IMG/VR virus record: IMGVR_UViG_3300010938_000950
Coordinates: 124,001 to 188,000 of that record
DNA length: 64,000 nucleotides
Reading direction: 5' to 3' (one strand)
Source: a virus
In this document: piece after piece, positions 31,718 through 37,995 of the stretch
Layout of the letters: each line of letters opens with the position of its first letter
Numbering within the stretch: position 1 is the first letter of the stretch
Made by a program: the position numbers and the translations under genes
The notes under the pieces: generated by a model
What the model was told of the DNA's origin: nothing
Databases searched by the model: none
The model's input: only the letters and a program-made list of their open reading frames with translations

Positions 31718-32064
31718 CCATCTCAGCCGAGGATGAGTTTCTGATTCAGGCCACTGGTCCAGGAAAGGAAGATCGTTCCTGGTCCCGGAGCACCCTGGCA
31801 GTAGCTCAACACATCGCAGACCAGGCCATCACCAAACTTGGGTATGCGTATGCAGAAGTGCGCAACCAGTTTGGTGGGCATCTGAGTGACCCTCTCTACA
31901 AGGTGGAGAAGATTGCTCGGCCTCCGGGAGAACCAACCAACGAGATGCGGCTCTCCATGAAGAGAGCTGGCATTGACCCGGACGAGTGGCTACAGAAAGC
32001 ACGAGCCCCTCAATCACACGCTGCCACTCAGCAATTGATTGCTTTGTTGGCAAAGAGGCGATAA
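31714..32064 (+). CDS. Hypothetical protein, 116 aa
   Basis: ATGA overlap with the upstream gene. Helical, with basic and alanine-rich C-terminus. No domain recognised. Confidence 0.7.
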   Translation: MTISAEDEFLIQATGPGKEDRSWSRSTLAVAQHIADQAITKLGYAYAEVRNQFGGHLSDPLYKVEKIARPPGEPTNEMRLSMKRAGIDPDEWLQKARAPQSHAATQQLIALLAKRR

Positions 32065-32066
32065 GC

Positions 32067-32098
32067 CTCCCATTCACAGAATGCCCATTGCAGGGCAT
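32067..32098 (+). promoter_or_regulatory. Motif leader with inserted hairpin ATGCCC/GGGCAT
   Basis: The motif is followed by AGA and a hairpin ATGCCC-ATTGCA-GGGCAT. The same layout occurs at 41255 and, with compensating base changes, at 63340. Confidence 0.6.
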
Positions 32099-32132
32099 GC
32101 GGCAAGCAACGAACGAAAGCGAGACAACGAAC

Positions 32133-32306
32133 ATGAACGAGCAGCAGACCTTCCAGAGCCCGACCCGCCTCTTCCTCCTCCGATGCCATGCGGCCTGGGA
32201 GAAGTTCGAGAACGTGGTTCTCTTCCCCTTCCGCTGGCTGAGCGCCCGCTTCGGACAGACCCACGTGTTCGAGGAGCGAGCGGTCCAGCTCCGACTCGTC
32301 AAGTAA
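32133..32306 (+). CDS. Small protein, 57 aa, amphipathic helix
   Basis: The N-terminal half LFLLRCHAAWEKFENVVLFPFRWLSARF could be a membrane-associated helix. No strong ribosome-binding site. Unrecognised. Confidence 0.6.
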   Translation: MNEQQTFQSPTRLFLLRCHAAWEKFENVVLFPFRWLSARFGQTHVFEERAVQLRLVK

Positions 32307-32349
32307 GCAAGCCGAGCGGCTCCCATTCACCGCTCACCGCAAGCGGCAA

Positions 32350-32441
32350 GCGACAGCACAATCGAGCATCGGGCCTTCCCCGGCCCATGAGCTAACAAGC
32401 AATAAGGTACACACGAACGCTCTGCTCACTCGTGCTGTCGC
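32350..32441 (+). ncRNA. Structured element closed by a 10-bp helix
   Basis: GCGACAGCAC and GTGCTGTCGC pair perfectly over 92 bases and enclose a GGGCC-TTCC(CC)-GGCCC hairpin. It lies between a motif copy and the gene at 32469. RNA candidate of unknown type. Confidence 0.55.
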
Positions 32442-32468
32442 AACCCGCACCTAAGACAAGGAAGAGTC

Positions 32469-32846
32469 ATGGCCAAGTGTTCACGCTGTCAGGGTGAAGG
32501 CGAGGAGTTTACCGAAGAAGAGGGCCACCCACGAGGTGGAGTCTACGAGACCTGCTACCACTGTGGTGGTTCTGGTGAAGTGGACGAAGAGACCGACTTC
32601 CACGACCGACTCCATGCGGTTGCTTCCGCTCTGGCTTACCAGAAGGAAAGCGAGTATCGCAAGGCATGTGACTCTGACCCGGATGGGGATGGGTACGACT
32701 TGTGTGCAGCGGAGAATGGCTACCGTACTTACGACTACTTCCGAGTCCGTGTTTGGGAACGCACGGCGGACATTGCCCAAGAGCTGGCCGAAAGGCCGAG
32801 GGCAGACCAAGAGCTACTGGTGGCCTGGAACGAATACCAGGGCTGA
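32469..32846 (+). CDS. DnaJ-type zinc-finger protein, 125 aa
   Basis: CSRCQGEGEE at 4-13 and CYHCGGSGEV at 30-39 are two CxxCxGxG repeats, the signature of the DnaJ cysteine-rich domain. The rest is acidic. Such free-standing proteins are common in phages. It starts 38 bases after the structured element; AAGGAAGAG precedes the ATG. Confidence 0.8.
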   Translation: MAKCSRCQGEGEEFTEEEGHPRGGVYETCYHCGGSGEVDEETDFHDRLHAVASALAYQKESEYRKACDSDPDGDGYDLCAAENGYRTYDYFRVRVWERTADIAQELAERPRADQELLVAWNEYQG

Positions 32847-32881
32847 CGGCTCCCATTCACTGCAAACCGAAAGGCAAGGCC

Positions 32882-33091
32882 ATGCTGATTCGCATGTCGT
32901 CCATGTTGACGGGCAAGATTCACGAACGAGAGATTGATGTCACTCCTGAGCAACTCCAGAAGTGGCATGATGGCATGCTGATTCAGGATGCCATGCCTCA
33001 TCTGTCGGATGATGACAGAGAGTACCTGATCAGTGGGGCCACTCCCGAAGAGTGGGATCAGTTCTTCGGGCCTCCCAAGAAAAAGAAGTAA
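32882..33091 (+). CDS. Conserved short phage protein, 69 aa
   Basis: Start 32 bases from a motif copy. LTGKIHEREIDVTPEQLQKWHDG, then IQDAMPHLSDDDREYLISGATPEEWD, is a pattern found in many phages (T-x-E-Q-L-x-x-W-x-x-G-x-x-I-Q-D-A-x-P-x-L, R-E-Y-L-I-S-G). No role is known. Confidence 0.82.
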   Translation: MLIRMSSMLTGKIHEREIDVTPEQLQKWHDGMLIQDAMPHLSDDDREYLISGATPEEWDQFFGPPKKKK

Positions 33092-33096
33092 ACGAA

Positions 33097-33165
33097 GTCC
33101 TTCCATGCCCGTATCCAATTCCCTTACAGGAATTGGGGCGGGCATAAGGTGTCGAAAGGAAGGAC
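33097..33165 (+). promoter_or_regulatory. Leader RNA that buries the Shine-Dalgarno of the next gene
   Basis: Nested perfect stems GTCCTTCC/GGAAGGAC, ATGCCCG/CGGGCAT and CCAATTCC/GGAATTGG fold the leader. The 3' strand of the outer stem is the ribosome-binding site (GGAAGGA) of the gene at 33167, so the closed form should block translation. This gene lacks the 11-base motif. A riboswitch, thermosensor or protein-bound leader is possible. Confidence 0.65.
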
Positions 33166-33166
33166 A

Positions 33167-33508
33167 ATGTTTCGAGAACAGACAACGTATCCGCTTCACG
33201 ACACATCACTCTCACCCGATGCGGAGAAGGGGCAGATTGCGCTTCTCCACAACATCGAGAAGCGGTGTCAGGCCATCGTCACCAAGCTTCCCAAGTGGGG
33301 CGGAGGTGTTCAGGTCAAGGTGCTGAAGGAGTACCTCAACAAGCTCCTCAAGGTCAACTTCAACGACAACCACATTCGGTATGCACTGGAGTGGCTGGTC
33401 AACAACGACTGCATCGGCAAGAGGGGAAAGGGTGACACCGCTCTCTACTACGCCTATGCCACCACCCCGGCTCGCTGGTCCAAGGCACGCAAGGCTCATC
33501 GCCGATGA
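33167..33508 (+). CDS. Winged-helix-like protein, 113 aa
   Basis: Start chosen at the ATG after GGAAGGACA; a GTG six codons upstream is possible. LKEYLNKLLKVNFNDNHIRYALEWLVNNDCIGKRGKGDTALYYAY looks like a winged helix with a beta wing. DNA binding is inferred. It overlaps the next gene by 4 bases. Confidence 0.7.
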   Translation: MFREQTTYPLHDTSLSPDAEKGQIALLHNIEKRCQAIVTKLPKWGGGVQVKVLKEYLNKLLKVNFNDNHIRYALEWLVNNDCIGKRGKGDTALYYAYATTPARWSKARKAHRR

Positions 33509-33900
33509 TGACCGAGACTCAGATCGCCTTGGAAGTGGGTCTGATGGGCAGGAGCCGAGCGGTCAGCTTTCTCCAGTCTCTTCTCTCTCGGTTCCAAGGG
33601 AACGTCACTCAGGCCGCGCCCGAGGCTCCCATTCACGGCATGTCGGCCGCCGAGGATGCGGCAACCGACGAGCAAGCGGTCAAGGACTGGAACAAGCCCG
33701 AGCCCAAGACCAGCTTCGACCATGCGGTCAACTTCATCTTCGCTCACCCCGGCTGTCGTAGTGGGGATGTGAAGCGTCACGTCAAGGAAGTGGCAGGCAT
33801 CACGGACAACCAGTGGGCCAACATTCTTGTCAAGCTGGGCAATGACCGGCGCTTCCGCAAGGAAGGCGAGAAGATCAACATGAAGTGGCACACGGTCTAG
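33505..33900 (+). CDS. Two-module protein with winged-helix-like C-terminus, 131 aa
   Basis: A motif copy at 33626 lies in the middle, read E-A-P-I-H-G, and splits a helical N-terminal module from a C-terminal VNFIFAHPGCRSGDVKRHVKEV...KLGNDRRFRKEGEKINMKW winged-helix-like module. Only four bases overlap the previous gene. The layout suggests fusion at the motif. An internal ATG right after the motif lacks a ribosome-binding site. Confidence 0.68.
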   Translation: MMTETQIALEVGLMGRSRAVSFLQSLLSRFQGNVTQAAPEAPIHGMSAAEDAATDEQAVKDWNKPEPKTSFDHAVNFIFAHPGCRSGDVKRHVKEVAGITDNQWANILVKLGNDRRFRKEGEKINMKWHTV

Positions 33901-33928
33901 CAGACCTCCCATTCACAAATCATCGCAA

Positions 33929-34013
33929 CCTCAGCCCGTACCTGGCGAAAGCTGGGACGGGCTTGAGGCATTGAAAGGACGGGAGCTATTGCTCCCCATA
34001 ACAACAGGAGCAA
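33929..34013 (+). promoter_or_regulatory. Attenuator-like leader with competing hairpins
   Basis: First comes a stem-loop CCTCA+GCCCGT/ACGGGC+TGAGG with a C-GAAA-G tetraloop (33929-33968). Then GGGAGC (33981) can pair with GCTCCC (33991), while TTGCTCC (33989) can instead pair with GGAGCAA (34007), which contains the Shine-Dalgarno of the gene at 34019. The two pairings exclude each other, the arrangement of a translational switch. Confidence 0.6.
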
Positions 34014-34018
34014 TCAAA

Positions 34019-34201
34019 ATGGAAAACGTCAAGATGTCGGTCAACGGAACGAAGCTCACCATCGAGGTGGATCTGGCGCATCGGGGTGGCAAGTCCCCCT
34101 CTGGCAAGACGATCCGAGTCGCCTCCACGGAGGGCAACGTCTCGATTCCGGGGTACGAGAACGCCGAGGTCAAGGTCGGTCTCAACGTCTTCACCAAGTG
34201 A
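34019..34201 (+). CDS. Small conserved phage protein, 60 aa (paralogue of 23526)
   Basis: SGKTIRVASTEGNVSIPGYE and KVGLNVF match the paralogue and a short family widespread in phages. Unlike the paralogue, its leader can fold over the ribosome-binding site. A GCCTACCT/AGGTAGGC hairpin follows at 34210. Confidence 0.8.
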   Translation: MENVKMSVNGTKLTIEVDLAHRGGKSPSGKTIRVASTEGNVSIPGYENAEVKVGLNVFTK

Positions 34202-34209
34202 GTGACGTT

Positions 34210-34236
34210 GCCTACCTTGAAAACAACTAGGTAGGC
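34210..34236 (+). other. Stem-loop after 34019-34201, possible transcript end
   Basis: GCCTACCT/AGGTAGGC is an 8-bp perfect stem with an 11-base loop but no following T-run. Confidence 0.4.
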
Positions 34237-34346
34237 AGGCATAAGCTGATTCGCTACCTGGCATATGCAGGTCGAAAGGCGGACAGCCTGGCTAGTCGTG
34301 AAAGCCGGACTCCCATTCACCAGCCACCAGCCAGGAACGAAAGAAC

Positions 34347-34538
34347 ATGAACAAGCGAGCCATCGAAGGTGTCAAGTCCAATCTCCGCTACATCGAGGAG
34401 GACGTGGACAGCGCTCTCTCTCACGCCAAGGAGATCAAGGATCCCGAGCTGACCAAGAAGCTGACGGAGATCAAGGCGAAGACGCAGGGAGCCAAGGAGT
34501 ACATCGTCAGCCGTACGGACGCCAAGACCACTGGCTGA
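34347..34538 (+). CDS. Small helical protein, 63 aa
   Basis: The product is almost entirely amphipathic helix (VKSNLRYIEEDVDSALSHAKEI). CCAGGAACG upstream. Unrecognised. Confidence 0.68.
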   Translation: MNKRAIEGVKSNLRYIEEDVDSALSHAKEIKDPELTKKLTEIKAKTQGAKEYIVSRTDAKTTG

Positions 34539-35225
34539 CCATAGGGGCTGACCGAAGACGAAGGGGTGGATGAGCAACCCTCCCGGAATGGCGATAATTG
34601 GGTAACGTACTCAAGTAAGCAAAGTTGGTGGCTCCAATCTTCGCATCGGCATAAGCCGACTGCAACCATCGGGCAAGGCCGATAGGATCTAACCATTCCT
34701 CCCTCTGGTAGATTCTGTCCGAGGCCGAAACAAGCATACGACACTATATGGGTTTAGCGGTGAGCCCTGTAGCTAGTATGCTTGTCTAACAGTGAGGCTG
34801 TTACTGACGAGCCCAAGTACCTACACGGGTAGCAGACGAAACCATCTGGCTGGTAACCGGGTGGCTGATAGTAGGGATACACCAAACGAGATGTAAGTTT
34901 GGTCCCTTCTGGTCTATAACAATACCTCACCAGAGAGCGGCTGTTGTCCTACAGGATTGCCAAACTCTGCTTTGTAATCATAATGCCGGGGTCGCTCCCT
35001 GAATTGTCTGTAGGTGGCATATCCCAAACTGGATGACCAAGCGACTAGCTATCGCAAGGTGTGGGTTCGATTCCCACGATATGTACTGAGTTACTTGGCG
35101 TGAGTCACTGTGAGTCACAACGCATGTCGGGGTCTCGAATCCTTATGCACCGTGATAGCAGGTTCGACCCATGGGAATAACGGCCGGGTAGCTCTCAAGC
35201 TCCCATTCATCGCAAGAAGGAAACG
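34539..35225 (+). other. Gene-free 690-base region rich in hairpins
   Basis: No gene is supported. Visible pairings include AACAG/CTGTT near 34788, ACCAAAC/GTTTGGT (34881-34903), CTGGT/ACCAG near 34909, the tRNA-like element at 35017 and an imperfect inverted repeat GGGTCTCGAATCC / GGTTCGACCC (35131-35170). A motif copy (35200) precedes the next gene. The whole region may produce non-coding RNA. Confidence 0.55.
35017..35085 (+). ncRNA. tRNA-like element 3 (closest to a cloverleaf)
   Basis: GCATATC/GATATGT (7 bp) is the acceptor and GTGGG-TTCGATT-CCCAC a perfect T-arm. GCGA-CTAGCTA-TCGC has a 7-base loop like an anticodon arm (central AGC), and TGG-ATGA-CCA is a very short D-arm substitute. 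69 bases, no encoded CCA. It could be a tRNA lacking a normal D-arm or a mimic. Confidence 0.5.
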
Positions 35226-35480
35226 ATGTTCGACTGCAACACTCAGGGAACGTTGACTGTCCAAGGAATCCCTTGGGCCTACTTGAAGCACAACGGCAAG
35301 TTGGCTTTTGGGTTTGGCCGTCATGCCATTCACTTCGTTCCTCAGACCGGCTTCTATCATATCAAGGAAGCTGGTGAAACTGTCTTCGCTGCATCCACCG
35401 TGGCAGAGTGTCTGGACAACGCTACTCCGTTCGTCCTGGACTACTATGCCGACCGCATCAAACCGTCCTGGGAGAACTGA
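35226..35480 (+). CDS. Hypothetical protein, 84 aa
   Basis: AGAAGGAAACG upstream, only 15 bases after a motif copy. Beta-rich with TVQGIPWAYLKHNGKLAFGFGRHAIHFV. Unrecognised. Confidence 0.7.
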   Translation: MFDCNTQGTLTVQGIPWAYLKHNGKLAFGFGRHAIHFVPQTGFYHIKEAGETVFAASTVAECLDNATPFVLDYYADRIKPSWEN

Positions 35481-35486
35481 AGGAAC

Positions 35487-35846
35487 ATGCAAACGACCAT
35501 CGACACCGCCGATGCCAAGAAGAAGCTCTACAGCACCAACCTCGGAGAGTACCACATCAACGAGTTTTGTCGAGTGCTGTCCATCCGGCTTCCCGAGCAG
35601 ATCACTCCGCTCGGCTTTCTGATGGCCTTCGAGCTTCTCATCTCCGACATGGAGAAGGGTGACGGGCTCTACATCAAGGGCATCGGGGAGCCCATTCGCT
35701 CCCGATTGTCCAGCATGCCGCTGGGCTTTCTGATGAGGCTTCACATCGACAAGATCATCGACCAAGCATTCCCTGCGGAGTTTGGTGCCGAGATCAAGGC
35801 CGAACGTCAGGCCGTACTGAACGACATGAAGGCGTCCGGTTTCTGA
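35487..35846 (+). CDS. Hypothetical protein, 119 aa
   Basis: GAAGGAAC upstream. Helical, with two G-F-L-M motifs (PLGFLMAFE and PLGFLMRLH) that may be an internal repeat. Unrecognised. Confidence 0.7.
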   Translation: MQTTIDTADAKKKLYSTNLGEYHINEFCRVLSIRLPEQITPLGFLMAFELLISDMEKGDGLYIKGIGEPIRSRLSSMPLGFLMRLHIDKIIDQAFPAEFGAEIKAERQAVLNDMKASGF

Positions 35847-35883
35847 ACCGGCTCCCATTCACTGCAACGAACGAGGAACGAAC

Positions 35884-36093
35884 ATGGCAACCGTCAACCG
35901 CACACCGAGCAGCAAGCCCCGTCAGCCCAGTGTCAGGGAGCTGACCAAGATCAACCGCAAGCTCAAGCGCCAGGTTCAGAAGGAGAACAAGCGCAACGAG
36001 GAGATCAACCGTCTCCGCAAGGAGAACGAGGAGCTGAGCCTCCGTCTCTACTCACTCCGCAACGAGCGCAACAACACCGGGGAGTGCTGCTGA
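35884..36093 (+). CDS. Coiled-coil protein, 69 aa
   Basis: Start 32 bases from a motif copy. Residues 20-60 form a charged coiled coil (IN-RKLKRQVQKENKRNEEINR and RKENEELSLRLYSL). It ends in GECC. Possibly a scaffold or small regulator; unknown. Confidence 0.72.
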   Translation: MATVNRTPSSKPRQPSVRELTKINRKLKRQVQKENKRNEEINRLRKENEELSLRLYSLRNERNNTGECC

Positions 36094-36094
36094 G

Positions 36095-36274
36095 ATGAGC
36101 ACTCCGAAGACCAAGCGAGTCAATGCTCGCAAGTTCCCCGGCATCGCTGGTGCCCGGCCCGACAAGGCGGCTTGGCGCAAGGAAGCTGCTCTCAAGCGGC
36201 AAGCGGCCTACGCTGCTCTTCCCGAGGAAGAGAAGAAGCGCCGCAATCCCAAGAAGTTCGAGAAGGCGGCATGA
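36095..36274 (+). CDS. Small basic helical protein, 59 aa
   Basis: Starts one base after the preceding TGA. Lysine- and alanine-rich with a long helix (WRKEAALKRQAAYAALPEEEKKRR). Its stop overlaps the next start (ATGA). Confidence 0.66.
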   Translation: MSTPKTKRVNARKFPGIAGARPDKAAWRKEAALKRQAAYAALPEEEKKRRNPKKFEKAA

Positions 36275-36396
36275 AGCTCTCACTTCGGAAGCAGAGGGGA
36301 TTCACCCTGACCGAGCTTCTGGTCGGCCTCTTCTGGCTCCTCTTCTGGGGCACTCTCATCGTGGTGGCCGTTCACTTCATCGCCAAGTTCTGGTGA
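36271..36396 (+). CDS. Mini membrane protein with prepilin-like N-terminus, 41 aa
   Basis: RKQRGFTLTELLVGLFWLLFW carries a type IV prepilin cleavage motif (G before F-T-L-T-E). The end LIVVAVHFIAKFW matches the C-terminus of the membrane protein at 46649. No pilin body is present, so a pilus-mimicking or membrane-inserting peptide is possible. Confidence 0.62.
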   Translation: MKLSLRKQRGFTLTELLVGLFWLLFWGTLIVVAVHFIAKFW

Positions 36397-36400
36397 TAGA

Positions 36401-36931
36401 ATGAGCTGCGATAACTGCAACTGTCTGGACTGTACCAGGCAGCGAGGCATCGACCGAGCCATGAATCGGTCCAACGACATGGACGATGCTCCCATTCACG
36501 GCCTGCGGTGGCAGGATGCCGAGCCGGCCAACGAAGTGCAGGCCAAGGCATGGGGAACCATCGCTGATCACTTCATCGACCACATCGTCTCCATGCCGCT
36601 GTCACGACTGGTGGAAGCGGTCTGCAATTCCATCAGGGGACTCAAGCCTGAGAACTACAATCGGGTGGCAGCTCAGGTGGAGAGATTCATCAGGGAGAGC
36701 CCCAAGTACGAGCTTCGTAAGGGTATGGCTGGTGGAGTCTTCAAGCGCAAACCAGCGGGCGGGTCGGATCTGAGTTTCGTCCAGCCCGTCTACATGGAGC
36801 TGAAGCCGGCTACCAACGTACCGGACATGATCACTGGGAAACTTCCCGACGACCACACGTGTCCTGCATGTGGCAACACCAAGCTGAACAAGGCAGAGAA
36901 GTCTTGTTGGAAGTGTGGAGGTGCGCTGTGA
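36401..36931 (+). CDS. Fused protein with C-terminal zinc ribbon, 176 aa
   Basis: A short cysteine-rich head (MSCDNCNCLDCTRQRG) is joined through a motif copy (36489, read D-A-P-I-H-G) to a helical body and a C-terminal ribbon CPACGNTKLNKAEKSCWKCG. The head and body look like separate modules. It overlaps the next gene by 4 bases (GTGA). Confidence 0.7.
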   Translation: MSCDNCNCLDCTRQRGIDRAMNRSNDMDDAPIHGLRWQDAEPANEVQAKAWGTIADHFIDHIVSMPLSRLVEAVCNSIRGLKPENYNRVAAQVERFIRESPKYELRKGMAGGVFKRKPAGGSDLSFVQPVYMELKPATNVPDMITGKLPDDHTCPACGNTKLNKAEKSCWKCGGAL

Positions 36932-37107
36932 GCTTCAAGGACAGAGACGAGACTCCCGAGGAAAAGAAGAAGCGGGAGTTTAGCGAGAATCCCAAGAACT
37001 TCCCTGCCATCACGGTGAGATACTGCCATCAGTGCGGGTGTCACTATACTGGTGGGTGCAAGGAGCATGCTTCTGCACTTCAATCTGACTTGAAGTTGAA
37101 GCAGTAA
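36928..37107 (+). CDS. Small CxxC protein with GTG start, 59 aa
   Basis: GTGA overlap with the upstream stop. Acidic-basic helix then YCHQCGCHYTGGCKEH, a possible zinc site. Unrecognised. Confidence 0.62.
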   Translation: MSFKDRDETPEEKKKREFSENPKNFPAITVRYCHQCGCHYTGGCKEHASALQSDLKLKQ

Positions 37108-37197
37108 CCAAGGACGAACGGCGCTCCCATTCACGGGGCGGCGGTGACGAAAACCGGGCAATCGCCCCAAACAAGAAAGAAACAGGAGAATCGAATC

Positions 37198-37650
37198 ATG
37201 GCATGGGACAACACGCCCGCTCAGAAGGAAGCGGTCAAGGCGTTTCTGGTTCAGACGGATGGCAAGTACGACCTGGAGGCCAGCGTGGAGAAGTTCACGG
37301 CGGTCGCCAAGTTGCACATCGCCAAGCAGACGGCAGAGCAGGATCTGATCGCTCTCTGCATGGCCGAGGTCTTCGATGCCCGTCCGGGTGTCACCCTCAA
37401 CATCGACTACATCAAGAGCCAGACGGTGGCTCGGATGTCGAAGCGTCACCCGGAGTTGGGTGAGCCGACCCTCTTCTCCATGCTGAGTGGTCGAGTGGAG
37501 GACTACCTCCACGAGAACTGCGACCAGCCGGCGGTGGAGGCCAAGGGTGACAAGCCCGCTCGTGAGGCCATCACGGATCGCACCTACGCCAAGAAGATGG
37601 GCAAGGGTGGCGGGTTCTACCGCAAGTCGGACCAGACCCCGAGCAAGTGA
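37198..37650 (+). CDS. Phage protein, 150 aa (paralogue of 54994)
   Basis: The N-terminal half (LVQTDGKYDLEASVEKFTAVAK) and the C-terminal glycine-rich GKGGGFYRK align with the gene at 54994 (LVQVDGKIDLDQSAAAFRTAA...GKGGGCGRR). A helical domain with a basic glycine tail suggests nucleic acid binding, but no family is recognised. Confidence 0.72.
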   Translation: MAWDNTPAQKEAVKAFLVQTDGKYDLEASVEKFTAVAKLHIAKQTAEQDLIALCMAEVFDARPGVTLNIDYIKSQTVARMSKRHPELGEPTLFSMLSGRVEDYLHENCDQPAVEAKGDKPAREAITDRTYAKKMGKGGGFYRKSDQTPSK

Positions 37651-37652
37651 TC

Positions 37653-37844
37653 ATGGCAGAGCAGCCGGTCGATCTGAGCCCCTTCCTCAAGAGGGGGCTC
37701 CACTACCGGGTGGCGGACTTTCTGTACCGCCATCTCTTCCAGCATGTGGACAACTTGCTGGAGCGTCTCAGTGCATGGTCCACTCGCAAGTGGTGCGAGG
37801 ACAACAGCCAAGCGCTGCGCGACCTGAATCGAAAGGGTCGCTGA
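37653..37844 (+). CDS. Small basic protein, 63 aa
   Basis: Start at the first ATG after the previous stop; a GTG overlapping that stop (37647) is an alternative. Aromatic- and arginine-rich. Unrecognised. The following 115 bases contain CCCTTGG-CATCGGA-CCAAGGG. Confidence 0.62.
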   Translation: MAEQPVDLSPFLKRGLHYRVADFLYRHLFQHVDNLLERLSAWSTRKWCEDNSQALRDLNRKGR

Positions 37845-37995
37845 CAAGGAATCGGGTTTGGTGTAAGAGTCTAGCCCTTGGCATCGGACCAAGGGAGGAC
37901 GAACCCAAGAGCACACAAAACACCTATGCTGCCAGGGCGATAGCGATTCAAACTGGTAGCTCCCATTCACCGCAACCGCAACCCGAGGAACAACG

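Noticed and set aside
35131-35170. Seventh T-loop-like GGTTCGACCC
   Set aside because: It pairs with an upstream GGGTCTCGAATCC to form an ordinary imperfect hairpin; no acceptor or T-stem.
21110-35210. CRISPR array from the regularly recurring 11-mer
   Set aside because: Copies are too short, irregularly spaced and placed before genes; there are no spacers of constant length and no cas genes.
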